From Xanthomonas sp. CFBP 8443 (lineage in GTDB: Bacteria; Pseudomonadota; Gammaproteobacteria; Xanthomonadales; Xanthomonadaceae): a stretch of 64,000 nucleotides of DNA. Where the stretch lies: positions 3,286,001-3,350,000 of the forward strand of contig NZ_CP102592.1 of NCBI RefSeq assembly GCF_025666195.1, written 5' to 3'. The position numbers were made by a program, and so were the translations under genes. The notes below the pieces were generated by a model. The model was not told where the DNA came from, ran no database searches, and saw only the letters and a list, made by a program, of their open reading frames with translations. Of this stretch, positions 25,683-36,192 are shown one piece after another (positions within the stretch are counted from its first letter, which is position 1; every line of letters begins with the position of its first letter).

Positions 25683-26669
25683 TCAGCGCAGCGGATGCGC
25701 CTGCACGCCTTCGTGGGTGATCTTCACCGGCAGGATATGGCCTTGCGCGTCGAAGTCCATCCGCTCGATCGACGTCACCCGGTGGTTGCGGTCCGTCTCG
25801 CCCAGCGGGCGACGATGGTAGACGATGTACCAGCTGTCGTCGTCGGGCGCGCGGATCACCGAATGGTGGCCAGCGCCGGTAGCGATCGCTGGATCCTGCT
25901 GCAGCACCTTGCCGATACGCTTGAACGGCCCGGTCGGCGCGTCGGCAATCGCATAGGCAACCGAGTAGTCCGGCCCGCCCCAGCCGCCCTCGGACCACAT
26001 GTAGTAGTAGCGGCCATCGCGCTTGAACATCAGCGAGCCCTCCACGTACTCCGGGGCCGGGGTGATCTCCTTGAACACGCTGCCGTCGGCCATCGGCTCC
26101 ACGCCGGTGAAGTCGTCCTTGAGCTTGACGATGTTGGCGTGCTTCCACCCGCCGTAGATCATGTACCAGCTGCCGTCGTCGTCTTCGAACACGAACTGGT
26201 CGATCGGCTGCGCGCCATTGTGGAACTTGTCGATCAGCGGCTTGCCCAGCAGGTCGCGGTACGGGCCCTGCGGCCTGTCGGCCACCGCCACGCCGATTCC
26301 GCCGACCTCGGCGTCGCTCTGGATGTCGTTGGCCGAGAAGAAGAAGTAGTACTTGCCATCCTTGCGCACCACCGCCGGCGCCCACAGCGCCTGCTTGGCC
26401 CACGTGATCGCCGGCAGCGACAGCACGTCGGCATGCCGGGTCCAGTGCACCAGGTCCGGCGAGGAGAAGGCATCGAAGCTGGTCTGCTGCGCGTAGGGCC
26501 GCGAGGTGGTCGGGTAGATCCAATAGGTCTTGTCGAACACCACCGCTTCCGGGTCCGCGTACCAGCCGGGGAACACCGGGTTGCCAGCGCGCGCGACCGA
26601 CGTGGCCGCGACCGCCAGCGTCATTGCCGCCATCAACGCGACGCCTGTCACCACCATGCCAAATCGCAT
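25683..26669 (-). CDS. Secreted glycoside hydrolase family 43 enzyme (arabinanase/xylosidase-like)
   Basis: A 328-residue five-bladed beta-propeller enzyme with a signal peptide (about 1-28, VTGVALMAAMTLAVAATSVARA). The GH43 catalytic residues can be placed: Asp39 in WYADPEAV (general base), Asp157 in PIDQFVF (pKa modulator) and Glu210 in YVEGSLMF (general acid). WAPAVVRKDGKYYFFFSAND is the usual blade-2 motif. It should act on arabinan, arabinoxylan or related plant wall side chains in the periplasm or outside, which would fit a plant-associated bacterium. The start at 26669 is chosen for the signal peptide. It stands without other sugar genes. Confidence 0.88.
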   Translation of the reverse strand: MRFGMVVTGVALMAAMTLAVAATSVARAGNPVFPGWYADPEAVVFDKTYWIYPTTSRPYAQQTSFDAFSSPDLVHWTRHADVLSLPAITWAKQALWAPAVVRKDGKYYFFFSANDIQSDAEVGGIGVAVADRPQGPYRDLLGKPLIDKFHNGAQPIDQFVFEDDDGSWYMIYGGWKHANIVKLKDDFTGVEPMADGSVFKEITPAPEYVEGSLMFKRDGRYYYMWSEGGWGGPDYSVAYAIADAPTGPFKRIGKVLQQDPAIATGAGHHSVIRAPDDDSWYIVYHRRPLGETDRNHRVTSIERMDFDAQGHILPVKITHEGVQAHPLR

Positions 26670-26954
26670 CGGAGACCTTGAGCTGGAAGCCGTGGTTCGA
26701 GTGTAAGACGGTTTGCACCCCGATGCAGGCCACCGCGCCGGTGCGGCTCTCATGCATGAAGGCGTCGCGCAACCCAAAGCGCATGCGATGGCGCATTCGA
26801 TCGTCGACAAGCCGCGCAGCATTCGCGCGGGCGACGCCGCAGCGGCGCCAGGCTTCATCGTGCAGGCGCGCCGAAGCGGCGAATACGACGCGTGGCCGAC
26901 GGCACGTTCAAGCCGGCCGGCGCACCGCGGCGCATGGCGACGGCGCCGCCGGCA

Positions 26955-27728
26955 TCAATCCGCCGGCACTTCCTTGAGCTGGGCCGATCCGATATGCCAG
27001 CGCAGCTGCTCCGCCGAGGCGCCATCCACGTCGTTGACGCGGCGCAGGGTGTAGGTGCCCTGGAATCGCTGCTGCGTGCCGTCCTCCAGCGTCGCCTCAA
27101 CGGTTACTGGCACCGGCTGGTAGAGCGACCCCGCGCCGGCGTCGCCCGCTGCGAGCGTGCCGATCGTCACCTTGGTCGAACGCGTGTGCGCGAAGCCGGC
27201 CGTGAACGCGGCCAGGCTCTGGCCGGGACGCCCCTCCTCGCCCCACTGGCGCCACGCCACGTCGTAGTCGCGCGCGTCGATCGCCGAGTAGTAGCGCTGC
27301 ACCACGGCGGCGGCCGCCTCCGGGCTCTTGGGCGCAGGCCCGCAGCCCGCCATCGGCGCGCCCTTGCCGTCGAACAGCGCGCAACTGCGTGCGATCTCGT
27401 CCTCGATCAGGGCGCAGCTGTTGGCCGCGTTGCACGGCGGATGGGTCGCCGGCGACACCGCGACGCAGGTCGCCACGCGCTTGGCCGCGGCGGCGGCGCC
27501 GAGTTCGGCGGCGCAGGACAGCGGCTCGGCCGGTTTCGCGTCCGCTGCCGTATCGGCCGCCGGCGTCGAAGCTGCCGCGGCCGCCTGGCTCGGTGCCGCA
27601 GGCGCGGTGTCGGCGTTCGGCGCAATGCCGCGCCCGGCGTTGGCGGAACCATCGCGATCTGGCGCCGCGCCGCATCCGCACAGCGCGAACACAGGCACCA
27701 GCCACCAGCCACACATCGTCATTCGCAT
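26955..27728 (-). CDS. Putative lipoprotein with NTF2/SnoaL-like region
   Basis: A 257-residue lipoprotein: signal MRMTMCGWWLVPVFALCGC with lipobox Cys19. Then comes a low-complexity Ala/Pro-rich linker (about 25-70), a Cys-containing segment (CAAELG, CVAVSP, CNAANSCALIED, SCALFDG, AGCG), and a C-terminal NTF2-like region (about 140-257) starting AVVQRYYSAIDARDYDVAWRQW. I do not know its function. NTF2-like folds often bind small ligands or serve as immunity or inhibitor proteins. The gene stands alone. Confidence 0.7.
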   Translation of the reverse strand: MRMTMCGWWLVPVFALCGCGAAPDRDGSANAGRGIAPNADTAPAAPSQAAAAASTPAADTAADAKPAEPLSCAAELGAAAAAKRVATCVAVSPATHPPCNAANSCALIEDEIARSCALFDGKGAPMAGCGPAPKSPEAAAAVVQRYYSAIDARDYDVAWRQWGEEGRPGQSLAAFTAGFAHTRSTKVTIGTLAAGDAGAGSLYQPVPVTVEATLEDGTQQRFQGTYTLRRVNDVDGASAEQLRWHIGSAQLKEVPAD

Positions 27729-27868
27729 ACGTTTCTCCTGTCAGGGCGACAGCGGCAGACGTGGTACACGACCAGCCGGTGGGCGCCACTACGACGCCTC
27801 ACCGGAGCGTATCCGGCAGCCGATGTACGTCCGCTTGCCCGGTCGTGACGGACCGGGCGCCCGCCATT

Positions 27869-27906
27869 GGAGCGCTGCGCGATGCGCGCAGGCATCGCGG
27901 CGCTCC
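27869..27906 (-). terminator. Long stem-loop after dapD
   Basis: GGAGCGC-TG-CGCGATGC (27869-27885) pairs with GCATCGCG-GCGCTCC (27892-27906) apart from a 2-nt bulge. It is 50-87 bp after the dapD stop on the minus strand. There is no U tract, so termination is inferred only. Confidence 0.45.
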
Positions 27907-27955
27907 GGTCCGCGCGGGTCAGCACGCGGTCGCGCCGCGGCGGCCTTGCCCGGCC

Positions 27956-28984
27956 TCAGTCGGCCAGGCCGCGCAGCAGGTCGTTGACGCTGGTCTTGCT
28001 GCGGGTCTTGGCGTCGACCTGTTTGACGATCACCGCGCAGTACAGCGAGTGCGAGCCGTCCTTGGACGGCAGCTGGCCGGACACCACCACGCTGTACGGC
28101 GGCACGTAGCCGTAGGACACCTCGCCGGTGGCGCGATTGTAAATGCGCGTGCTCTGGCCGATGAACACGCCCATGCCGATCACGCTGTGGTGGCCGACCA
28201 CTACGCCTTCCACCACTTCCGAGCGCGCACCGATGAAGCAGTGGTCCTCGATGATGGTCGGGCTGGCCTGCAGCGGCTCGAGCACGCCGCCGATGCCGGC
28301 GCCGCCGGACAGGTGGCAGTGCTTGCCGATCTGCGCGCACGAACCGACCGTGGCCCAGGTGTCGACCATCGTGCCCTCGCCCACGTGCGCGCCGATGTTG
28401 GTGAAGCTCGGCATCAGCACCACGTCCTTGCCGAAGTAGCTGCCGCGACGCGCGATCGCGCCCGGCACCACGCGCACGCCGGCCTTGCGGAACTCAGCCT
28501 CGTGGTAGCCGGCGAAGCGCGACTCGACCTTGTCCCAGAACGGCGCCGGCTGCGCTTCGACCACGGCCATCTCGTTGACCCGGAAGTACAGCAGCACAGC
28601 CTTCTTCAGCCACTCGTTGACCTTCCAGCCGCCGTGTCCATCGGGCTCGGCGACGCGGAACTCGCCCGCTTCCAGGCCGTCGATGACGCGATTGACCACC
28701 GGCCGGGTCGAGCCTTCGATCTCGTCCAGGGTCAGCGCCGCGCGGCGCTCGAAGGCGCTGTCGATGGTGAACTTCAGTTCGTCGGCACTGGGGCCGGCGA
28801 CCGGCTTGGCGCGTGCCGGCCTGGCCGGCGACTTCGGCGCGGCCACGGGCTTGGTGACGGCGCCGGTGGCGACGGCCTTCTTGGCCACGGCCTTCTTCGC
28901 GGTGGTCTTGCCGACGGCGGCGTTCTTGGCAGCAGGCTTTTTAGCAGCAGGCTTCTTGGCGGCGGCAGGCTTCTTGGTGGCCAT
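27956..28984 (-). CDS. dapD: Tetrahydrodipicolinate N-succinyltransferase with histone-H1-like N-terminal tail
   Basis: DapD transfers succinate to tetrahydrodipicolinate in lysine/DAP synthesis. Residues about 66-342 align over the whole length with E. coli DapD (274 residues): N-terminal helices ([14 protein letters not shown]), then the left-handed beta-helix ([34 protein letters not shown]) and the CoA-site region ([13 protein letters not shown]). In front lies an extra tail of about 65 residues made of [13 protein letters not shown] repeats with roughly 15 Lys. The ATG at 28984 overlaps the glnD stop codon (TAATG). Starting at this ATG is the natural choice, as no other good start lies near residue 66. 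Confidence 0.95.
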   Translation of the reverse strand: MATKKPAAAKKPAAKKPAAKNAAVGKTTAKKAVAKKAVATGAVTKPVAAPKSPARPARAKPVAGPSADELKFTIDSAFERRAALTLDEIEGSTRPVVNRVIDGLEAGEFRVAEPDGHGGWKVNEWLKKAVLLYFRVNEMAVVEAQPAPFWDKVESRFAGYHEAEFRKAGVRVVPGAIARRGSYFGKDVVLMPSFTNIGAHVGEGTMVDTWATVGSCAQIGKHCHLSGGAGIGGVLEPLQASPTIIEDHCFIGARSEVVEGVVVGHHSVIGMGVFIGQSTRIYNRATGEVSYGYVPPYSVVVSGQLPSKDGSHSLYCAVIVKQVDAKTRSKTSVNDLLRGLAD

Positions 28985-31590
28985 TAGCGGGATTCTCCAG
29001 GCGGGGTATCGGGGTCCAGGCAGGCCTGCAGTGCGGCATGCAGCGCCTGGCGGGAAGCGTCGGGCAACGGCTGGTTGTGCTCGTCGGTGATCTGGAACAG
29101 GTCCTCGGCGCGCTCGCCGAAGGTGGCGATGCGCGCGTCGTGCACGCGCAACTGCTGGCGACGCAGCACCTGCGCCACGTTCGACAGCAGCCCGGGGCGG
29201 TCCGGCGCGACCAAGCTCAGGCGGGTGCGGCGGCCGTCCACGCTCTCGCGGAATTCGATGCGCGGCGCGAAACGGAAATGCCGCAGCTGCCGCGGCACCA
29301 CCCGCCGCGCCGGGCGCAAGCGGGTCAGGTCGCCGGCCAGCGCCTCGCGCAGCGCGGCTTCCAGCTGCGCGGGATCGCCGCTGGCGAAGGCGTCGGCCGG
29401 CATCACCTCGAAGGTATCGAAGATCGCCTGGTGCGGCGCGTCGAGTACGCGCGCGCGGTGGATGCCGTAGCCGCGCCGGTCCAGGGTCATCACGATCGCG
29501 GCGAACAGGCCGTCGCGGTCGGGCGAGTACACGAACACTTCCAGCGCGTCGTCGTCGGGCGTGACCGGGCGCACCTTGACCAGGGTGCCGCCCAGTTCCA
29601 CTTCCATCAGCGAACTGGCCTGCCAGGCCAGTTGCTCGGGACGGAAGCGCAGGAAGCTCTCGTCCGGCATGCCGGCGAACTGGCGGTCGATGACGGCGTC
29701 GTCGTGGCCCTGGATGTGCATCAGCGCGCGGGTGGCCTCGCGCGCCTCCTGCACCCGCTCGGCGACCGGCAGCGGATGCTCCAGGCCCTCGCGCAGCGCG
29801 CGCCGGGCGGCGAAGTACAGGTCCGCCAGCAGCCGGTCCTTCCACGCGTTCCACAATTTGGGACTGGTGCCGGCGATGTCGGCGCAGGTCAGCAGGTACA
29901 GGTAGTCCAGGCGCTCGCGGTCGCCGACCAGCGTGGCGAAGCGGTGGATCACCTCCGCATCGGAGATGTCCTGCTTCTGCGCGGTCACCGACATGCGCAG
30001 ATGCTGCTCGACCAGCCACGCGACCAGTTCGGTATCGGCCGCGCTGAGCCCGTGGCCGGCGCAGAATGCGCGCGCGTCGACCGCGCCGAGTTCGGAATGG
30101 TCGCCGCCGCGGCCCTTGGCGATGTCGTGGAACAGCCCGGCCAGCAGCAGCAGTTCCGGCTTGCGCAGTCGCGGCCACACCTCGTGCGCGATCGAGAAGC
30201 GGTCGTCGGCGCGGGCGCTGGCGAACACCGCGATGTTCTTCAGCACCATCAGCGTGTGCTGGTCCACCGTGTATACGTGGAACAGGTCGAACTGCATGCG
30301 CCCGGACACCTGCGCGAACGCCGGGATCCATTGCCCGAGCACGCCCAGCCGCGCCATCCGGGTCAGCGTCTGCACCGCGCGCGGGCCGCGCAACAGGGCC
30401 AGGAAACGCTCGCGCGCCGGCGCGCTGGCGCTGGCGTAGGCGGGCAGCTGCGGCAGCGCCTCGGCCAGCGCGCGCGCGGTCAGCGAATGCAGTCCGCGCA
30501 CCTCGCCGTGCGCGGCCCAAGTCGCGAACAGCGCGAACACCTGCACCGGATCGTCCTGCGGCCAGGTCTCGGCATCGGCGGCCAGGTAGCCGCGGCGCAG
30601 CGAGAAGCCGCCGCCCAGCGGCTGCGGCTGCGCCTCGCCGTCGAACTGCTCCTCGAAGCGCTGCAGCAGCCGGTCGCTGAGCCGGCGCACGATCGCGGCG
30701 CTGCGGTAGAAGCGCTGCATCATCTTCTCCACGCCCAGGCTCTCGGCGTCGTCGGAGAAGCCCAGCCGCTGCGCCAGCGTCTTCTGGTAGTCGAAGCGCA
30801 GGCGCTCCTCCGGGCGGTTGGCGACCAGGTGCAGGCCGTAGCGCAGCCGCGCCAGTTCGCGGCGCTCGCGGCGCAACGCCGCGGCCTCGTCGCCGCCGAC
30901 GTGGCCGAGCCCGATCAGCGCCTCCAGGTCGCGCACGCCGAACGCGCGCAGCGCCATCCAGCCCAGCGTGTGCAGGTCGCGCAGGCCGCCCGGGCCGTCC
31001 TTGATGTCCGGCTCCAGGTTGTCGGCGGTGTCGCCGAAGCGCTGGTGGCGGGTCTGCAGTTCCTCGCGCTTGGCCAGGAAGAACGCGCGCGGCGTCCACA
31101 CCTGTTGCGGCGCGATCGCCGCCGCCAGCGACGCCCGCGCGGCGGCATCGGCCAGCAGCGGACGCGCCTCGATCAGCGCGGTGAGCACGGTCTGGTCGGC
31201 GCAGGCGGTGGTGCATTGCGCGGCCGAACGCACCGCGTGGCTGACCGGTACGCCGGCATGCCAGAGCAGCGCGAACAGCCGCGCCAGCGCCTGCTCGTGC
31301 GCGCGCTGGCGCTCGGGTTCGCCGAGCACCAGCAGGTCGATGTCCGAACGCGGGAACAGTTCGCCGCGGCCGTAGCCGCCGACCGCGTACAGCGCCAGCC
31401 CGGCATCGCGCAGCAGGCAGCGGCTCCAGGCGTGCTTGATCAGCTGGTCCAGCGCGCGCGCGCGCAATGCCAGCAGGCGGTCGATGTCGTCGCCCTGGTC
31501 GAACCGCTTGTTCAGCCGCGCATCGGCCTGGGCCAGCACTTGCCGCGCCGCCGCGGCCCAGTCGGCATCGTCGGCGGCCGCATCGGGCAT
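28984..31590 (-). CDS. glnD: Bifunctional uridylyltransferase/uridylyl-removing enzyme GlnD
   Basis: GlnD senses glutamine and uridylylates or deuridylylates the PII proteins. It has 868 residues. Domains: nucleotidyltransferase with [19 protein letters not shown] at 71-89 (catalytic Asp83, Asp85); GlnE-like helical part; HD phosphohydrolase domain with [18 protein letters not shown] (His488-Asp489); and two C-terminal ACT domains (about 690-770 and 795-868) that bind glutamine. The ATG at 31590 lies 30 bp after map and gives a normal N terminus. It is in a map-glnD-dapD operon on the minus strand with overlapping or close ends. Confidence 0.96.
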   Translation of the reverse strand: MPDAAADDADWAAAARQVLAQADARLNKRFDQGDDIDRLLALRARALDQLIKHAWSRCLLRDAGLALYAVGGYGRGELFPRSDIDLLVLGEPERQRAHEQALARLFALLWHAGVPVSHAVRSAAQCTTACADQTVLTALIEARPLLADAAARASLAAAIAPQQVWTPRAFFLAKREELQTRHQRFGDTADNLEPDIKDGPGGLRDLHTLGWMALRAFGVRDLEALIGLGHVGGDEAAALRRERRELARLRYGLHLVANRPEERLRFDYQKTLAQRLGFSDDAESLGVEKMMQRFYRSAAIVRRLSDRLLQRFEEQFDGEAQPQPLGGGFSLRRGYLAADAETWPQDDPVQVFALFATWAAHGEVRGLHSLTARALAEALPQLPAYASASAPARERFLALLRGPRAVQTLTRMARLGVLGQWIPAFAQVSGRMQFDLFHVYTVDQHTLMVLKNIAVFASARADDRFSIAHEVWPRLRKPELLLLAGLFHDIAKGRGGDHSELGAVDARAFCAGHGLSAADTELVAWLVEQHLRMSVTAQKQDISDAEVIHRFATLVGDRERLDYLYLLTCADIAGTSPKLWNAWKDRLLADLYFAARRALREGLEHPLPVAERVQEAREATRALMHIQGHDDAVIDRQFAGMPDESFLRFRPEQLAWQASSLMEVELGGTLVKVRPVTPDDDALEVFVYSPDRDGLFAAIVMTLDRRGYGIHRARVLDAPHQAIFDTFEVMPADAFASGDPAQLEAALREALAGDLTRLRPARRVVPRQLRHFRFAPRIEFRESVDGRRTRLSLVAPDRPGLLSNVAQVLRRQQLRVHDARIATFGERAEDLFQITDEHNQPLPDASRQALHAALQACLDPDTPPGESR

Positions 31591-31619
31591 GCCGGCATCG
31601 GTCCCGGCCGGCAGCAGGC

Positions 31620-32396
31620 TCACGGCTCGCCGAGGCCGCCGGGCGACAGGGTCAGCACTTCCACGCCGTCCTCGGTGACCGCGATCATGTGCTCCCACTG
31701 CGCCGACAGCTTGCGGTCCTTGGTCACCACGGTCCAGCCGTCGGGCAGCACGCGGGTGTAGCGCGAGCCTTCGTTGATCATCGGCTCGATGGTGAAGGTC
31801 ATGCCCGGCTTGAGCACCAGGCCTTCGCCGGGACGGCCGTAGTGCAGCACCTGCGGCTCGTCGTGGTAGACCTTGCCGATGCCGTGGCCGCAGTACTCGC
31901 GCACCACGCTGAAGCGCTCGCCCTCGGCGTACTGCTGGATCGCGTTGCCGACGTCGCCGAGCGTGGCGCCCGGGCGCACCGCGCGGATGCCGCGCCACAT
32001 CGCCTCGTAGGTCGCCTCGACCAGGCGCCGCGCCATCACCGACGGCGTGCCGACGTAGTACATGCGGCTGGTGTCGCCATGCCAGCCGTCCTTGATCACG
32101 GTGACGTCGATATTGACGATGTCGCCATCCTTGAGGACCTTGCTCTCGCTGGGGATGCCGTGGCAGATCACGTTGTTCACCGAGCTGCACACGGTCTTCG
32201 GGTAGCCGCGGTAGCCGACGTTGGCCGGCACCGCCTGCTGCACGTTGACGATGTGGTCGTGGCAGATGCGGTCCAGCTCGGCGGTGGTCACCCCGGGCTT
32301 CACGTGCGGCCCGATCATGTCCAGCACCTCGGCGGCCAGGCGGCCGGCGATGCGCATCTTCTCGATGTCCTGGGGGGTTTTCAGATTGACGGTCAT
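31620..32396 (-). CDS. map: Methionine aminopeptidase type I
   Basis: Map removes the initiator Met from nascent proteins. It has 258 residues (E. coli 264) and the pita-bread fold ligands: Asp in [20 protein letters not shown] (two Asp), His in [14 protein letters not shown], Glu in FTIEPMI and Glu in QWEHMIAVT. The ATG at 32396 is preferred over 32405 because GGTGGGT lies just before it. First gene of the map-glnD-dapD operon. In E. coli map is divergent from rpsB; here a pilus cluster lies between. Confidence 0.96.
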   Translation of the reverse strand: MTVNLKTPQDIEKMRIAGRLAAEVLDMIGPHVKPGVTTAELDRICHDHIVNVQQAVPANVGYRGYPKTVCSSVNNVICHGIPSESKVLKDGDIVNIDVTVIKDGWHGDTSRMYYVGTPSVMARRLVEATYEAMWRGIRAVRPGATLGDVGNAIQQYAEGERFSVVREYCGHGIGKVYHDEPQVLHYGRPGEGLVLKPGMTFTIEPMINEGSRYTRVLPDGWTVVTKDRKLSAQWEHMIAVTEDGVEVLTLSPGGLGEP

Positions 32397-32499
32397 ACCC
32401 ACCATTATCGCTCATCCGGGGCTTTCCTGAACGCGCCGATGCAGGCTGCCGGTTTTTCGGCACCCGGCCGCCGCCCTCCCTTCTCACAAAGTTAACCCT

Positions 32500-32560
32500 G
32501 TAGAAACGTGAGTTTCGTCACTGATAAAAACTAGATACACATCCATATAAATGTGCAGTG
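32500..32560. promoter_or_regulatory. AT-rich promoter region before the pilus cluster
   Basis: A short AT-rich island (TGATAAAAACTAGATACACA, CCATATAAATGTG) in otherwise GC-rich DNA between divergent map and the first pilus gene. It contains CACAT-N8-ATGTG (32538-32555) and TATAAA (32546-32551). No single -35/-10 pair is convincing. Confidence 0.45.
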
Positions 32561-32621
32561 GCGCACGTTTTGCATTGCTCCGGGCTCCGACGGACTCCGT
32601 CATTCCGAAGAGCCTCATCCA

Positions 32622-33125
32622 ATGCAAGCTTTCCATCGTGCACTAGCCATCGTTGTGCTGCTGGCCGCCGGGACCGGCGTGGCCTCCGCCCAGACCGATT
32701 CGCGCACCTTCAACGTCAAGATCCAGATCACCAGCGTCTGCGACATCCAGACCGCACCGACCGACGTCGATTTCGGCAGCGTCAATTCCACCCAGACCTC
32801 GATCAACAGCACCGGCACGTTGAACGTGCGCTGCACCTCGGGCACCCCGTACAACATCGCGCTCAACGCCGGCAGCGGCTCCGGCGCGACCGTGAGCTCG
32901 CGCACCATGGGCAGCGCCGATGCGGGCAATACCGCACGCGTGCCGTACGCGCTGTACCGCAACTCGGCGCGCACCCAGAACTGGGGTTCGACCATCGGCA
33001 ACGACACCCAGGCCGGCACCGGCAATGGTGCGGTGCAACCACTGGTCGTCTACGGCCAGGTCGCCAGCACCAACTACCCTGCCGGCTCGTACAGCGACAT
33101 CGTCACCGCCACTGTCACCTGGTAA
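32622..33125 (+). CDS. Spore-coat-U (SCPU) domain pilin, CsuA/B-like major subunit
   Basis: A 167-residue exported subunit: signal peptide to about residue 24 (VVLLAAGTGVASAQ), then one SCPU domain with the paired cysteines CDIQTAP and VRCTSGTPYNI, and the C-terminal QVASTNYPAGSYSDIVTATV strand. SCPU pilins build archaic chaperone-usher fibres such as Acinetobacter Csu pili, which promote biofilm on abiotic surfaces. It is the first gene of a six-gene cluster (pilin, chaperone, usher, tip, small subunit, second chaperone). Chosen start: ATG 32622 opens the signal peptide. Confidence 0.88.
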   Translation: MQAFHRALAIVVLLAAGTGVASAQTDSRTFNVKIQITSVCDIQTAPTDVDFGSVNSTQTSINSTGTLNVRCTSGTPYNIALNAGSGSGATVSSRTMGSADAGNTARVPYALYRNSARTQNWGSTIGNDTQAGTGNGAVQPLVVYGQVASTNYPAGSYSDIVTATVTW

Positions 33126-33137
33126 CCGGAGCGTTCC

Positions 33138-33878
33138 ATGGCCTTGCACCGATCCCTCGTTTTGCGCCTGCCGCTCGCCGCCGCGCTGTGGCTGGCGGCA
33201 CTGCTGGCGGCCCATGCCGCCAGCCTGCAGGTTGCGCCCACCTCGGTGCAGCTGACCGCGGAGGAATCGGCGCAGGGCCTGTGGCTGAGCAACAGCGGCG
33301 ACACGCCGCTGCAGGCGCAGGTGCGGGTGTTCCGCTGGCGCCAGCAGCACGGCGAGGACCTGCTCGAATCCACCGACAGGATCGCGATCAGCCCGCCGAT
33401 GCTGCAACTGGCGCCGCACTCGCGGCAACTGGTGCGCATCATCCGCCTGGACGATGCACCCCGCGCCACCGAGGACACCTATCGGGTGCTGGTCGACGAA
33501 CTGCCGGCGGCGGATGCCGCCGCCGGCAGCACGGCCGGCCTGCAATTCGTGCTGCGCTACTCGGTACCCATCTTCGTCAAGCCGGCGGTCGCCGCAGCCC
33601 CGGCGCTGCAAGCCAGGCTGATCCACGACGCCGCCGCGCCGGCGCTGGAAGTCGTGAACCAGGGCAGCGAGCACGCCCAATTGGTCGACCTGTATTTCCT
33701 CGCCAGCGACGGCACCCGTGCCGCGATCGCCGACGGCCTGGCCGGCTACGTCCTGCCGGGCCAGCGCAAGCGTTGGCCGCTCCCTCCCGCGCTGGCGCGT
33801 GCCGATGGCACGTTCAAGGCCACGATCAACGGTGAGCCCCTTGCTCAGTCGCTTGCGTTGGAAGCACAGGCTCCTTGA
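33138..33878 (+). CDS. Periplasmic pilus chaperone (PapD/FGS family), first copy
   Basis: A 246-residue PapD-like chaperone with signal peptide (LPLAAALWLAALLAAHA). The N-terminal immunoglobulin domain has VAPTSVQLTAEESAQGLWL and the subunit-holding edge strand region TYRVLVDELP, followed by LRYSVPIFVKPA joining the domains. The family donates a beta strand to unfolded pilins and hands them to the usher. It lies 12 bp after the pilin gene and overlaps the usher start by 47 bp. Confidence 0.9.
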   Translation: MALHRSLVLRLPLAAALWLAALLAAHAASLQVAPTSVQLTAEESAQGLWLSNSGDTPLQAQVRVFRWRQQHGEDLLESTDRIAISPPMLQLAPHSRQLVRIIRLDDAPRATEDTYRVLVDELPAADAAAGSTAGLQFVLRYSVPIFVKPAVAAAPALQARLIHDAAAPALEVVNQGSEHAQLVDLYFLASDGTRAAIADGLAGYVLPGQRKRWPLPPALARADGTFKATINGEPLAQSLALEAQAP

Positions 33879-36192
33879 GCTACTGCTGGCGCTGTGGGCG
33901 AGCGCAGTGCATCTCGCCGCCGCGCAGCCCGTCGAATTGCCGTCCGAGCAGGAAACGCTGTACCTGGAGGTCACCCTGAACGAAACCCGCAAGCCCGGGC
34001 TGTTCCGTTTCCAGCAGGCCGGCACGCGCATGCTCGCCGATGCCGCCACGCTGCGCCAACTGGGCCTGCGCATCGCCGACGATGCCACCGCCGCGATCGC
34101 CCTGGAGACCCTGGACGGAGTGCGCTACCGCTACGACGCCAGCCTGCAGCGACTGGCGATCGATGCGCCGGTGGCGCTGCTCGACGTGCCGCTGACCCGC
34201 ATCGACGCGCAAGGCGGCGGGCCGGCGCTGCCGGCGACCAGTTCGCCCGGCGCGCTGCTGGACTACGACCTGTACGCCAGCCGCCAGGGCAGCGCCAGCA
34301 ATCTCACCGCGAGCGGCGAACTGCGCGCCTTCGGCTTGGGCGACGGCGTGCTGGGCCGCGGCATGTTCCGCCAATCCTTCGTCGGCCGCCTGTACCGCGA
34401 GCCGCAGCGCGCCTGGCGCAGCCAGGCGATACGCCTGGACACGCAGTGGTGGTGGTCGCTGCCCGAGAGCATGACCAGCGTGGTGGTCGGCGATACGCTG
34501 AGCAGCAGCACCAGTTGGAGCCGCACGCTGCGCCTGGGCGGGATACGCGTGGGCCGCGACTTCGGCCTGCAGCCGTACCGGGTGACCACCCCGCTGCCGG
34601 AATTCCTCGGCGAAGTGACGGTGCCGTCGAGCGTGGACCTGTACGTCAACGGCATCCGCCAGTACGGCTCGGAGCTACCGGCCGGGCCGTTCCAGCTGTC
34701 GGCCGCGCCCGGCGTGGACGGCGCCGGCAACGCGCAGCTGGTCATCACCGACGCCTACGGCCGCAGCCGTTCGGTCGAATTCCCGTTCTACGCCACCCAG
34801 GACCTGCTCGCCGATGGTCTGGACGACTGGTCGCTGGCGCTGGGCCGGGTCCGCCAGGGCTACGGCAGCGATGCCTTCAACTATGCCGGCGACACCGTCG
34901 CCAGCGCCAGCTGGCGCCGCGGCGTCAGCGCCCGCTTTACCGCCGAGGCGCATGCCGAGGCCGGCGCCGGGGTGCGCAACGCCGGCGCCGGCGGCATCTG
35001 GCTGCTGCCCCAGGCCGGCGTGGTCGGCGCCTCGCTCGCGCACAGCCAGGGCGATGGCCGCAGCGGCCACCAGTACGCGCTCAGTTACCGCTGGAACAAC
35101 GGCCGCTTCAACGTCTCGATGGACACCCAGCGCGCGCAGCGCGGCTATCGCGACGTGGCCTCGCAGTACGGCGCGCCGCCGCCGCGGATCAGCGAACGCG
35201 CGCTGGCAGGAGTCAGTTGGGACCGGATCGGCAACGTGTCGCTGAGCTATGTGCGCCTGGCCTACCCGGACAGCGACGACGTGCGCTACGCCAGCCTGTT
35301 CTGGACCCGGGCGCTGCCGTGGCAGTCCTCGCTCAATCTCAGCGTCAACCAGAACCTGGACCAGGCCAGCGACCGCAGCATGTACCTGGGCTGGTCGATC
35401 GCGCTCAGCGGCGCGCGCCAGGCCAGCGTCGCGCTGCAGCGGGTCGGCGACCGTCTCAGCACCGCCGCCGACCTCAGCCGTTCGGCCGCTGGCGACGGCG
35501 GCAGCGGTTGGCGGCTGCAGGCGCGCAGCGGCCAGGACAGCGCCGGCGGCCTGGCCGAGGCCAGCTGGCGCGGCGAGCGCGCGCGTTATGCCGCCGGCAT
35601 GGCCAGCTACGGCGGCCAGACCTACGGCTATGCCGAAGCCTCCGGCGGCCTGGCCCGGATCGGCGGCGGCTGGTTCCCCGGCCGCGATCTCGACCAGGCC
35701 TTCGCCCTGGTCTCCACCGACGGCGTCGCCGGCGTGCCGGTGCTGCTGGAAAACCGCCCGATCGGCGTCACCGATGCGCGCGGCTTCCTGATGGTCACCC
35801 CGCTGATGGGCTGGCAGCACAACCAGGTGTCGATCGATCCGATGCAACTGCCACCGCGGATGCGTCCGGAGCGGGTCGACCAGATCGTGGTGCCGCGCGA
35901 CCGCACCGGCGTGGTGGTGGACTTCCCGATCCGCACCAGCGACGGCGTGCTGGTGCAATTGCACGATGCGCGCGACGCCCCGCTGCCGGTCGGCAGCCGG
36001 GTGCGCGGCCCCGGCATCGACGCGGTGGTCGGCTACGACGGCGAGGCCTACCTGGAAGGCCTAAGGGTCGGACGCAACGAACTGCAGGTGGAGATGGCCG
36101 CAGGCAGCTGCCGAGTGCGCATCGAGCACACGCCGCAACAGCGCCCGGCCCGGCTGGGACCGCTGCGCTGCAGCGCGGGGCCGGCGCCGTGA
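33832..36192 (+). CDS. Outer-membrane usher of archaic chaperone-usher pilus
   Basis: A 786-residue usher (CsuD-like). Starting at the GTG at 33832, which lies inside the chaperone gene, gives a good signal peptide (LLELLLALWASAVHLAAA). Then come the N-terminal periplasmic domain (ETLYLEVTLNETRKPGLF), the 24-strand barrel with plug (VPSSVDLYVNGIRQYGSELP, FQLSAAPGVDGAGNAQLVIT) and C-terminal periplasmic domains (GAPVLLENRP-like VPVLLENRPIGVTDARGFLM). It accepts chaperone-pilin complexes and secretes the fibre. Its stop overlaps the next gene as GTGA. Confidence 0.92.
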   Translation: MSPLLSRLRWKHRLLELLLALWASAVHLAAAQPVELPSEQETLYLEVTLNETRKPGLFRFQQAGTRMLADAATLRQLGLRIADDATAAIALETLDGVRYRYDASLQRLAIDAPVALLDVPLTRIDAQGGGPALPATSSPGALLDYDLYASRQGSASNLTASGELRAFGLGDGVLGRGMFRQSFVGRLYREPQRAWRSQAIRLDTQWWWSLPESMTSVVVGDTLSSSTSWSRTLRLGGIRVGRDFGLQPYRVTTPLPEFLGEVTVPSSVDLYVNGIRQYGSELPAGPFQLSAAPGVDGAGNAQLVITDAYGRSRSVEFPFYATQDLLADGLDDWSLALGRVRQGYGSDAFNYAGDTVASASWRRGVSARFTAEAHAEAGAGVRNAGAGGIWLLPQAGVVGASLAHSQGDGRSGHQYALSYRWNNGRFNVSMDTQRAQRGYRDVASQYGAPPPRISERALAGVSWDRIGNVSLSYVRLAYPDSDDVRYASLFWTRALPWQSSLNLSVNQNLDQASDRSMYLGWSIALSGARQASVALQRVGDRLSTAADLSRSAAGDGGSGWRLQARSGQDSAGGLAEASWRGERARYAAGMASYGGQTYGYAEASGGLARIGGGWFPGRDLDQAFALVSTDGVAGVPVLLENRPIGVTDARGFLMVTPLMGWQHNQVSIDPMQLPPRMRPERVDQIVVPRDRTGVVVDFPIRTSDGVLVQLHDARDAPLPVGSRVRGPGIDAVVGYDGEAYLEGLRVGRNELQVEMAAGSCRVRIEHTPQQRPARLGPLRCSAGPAP

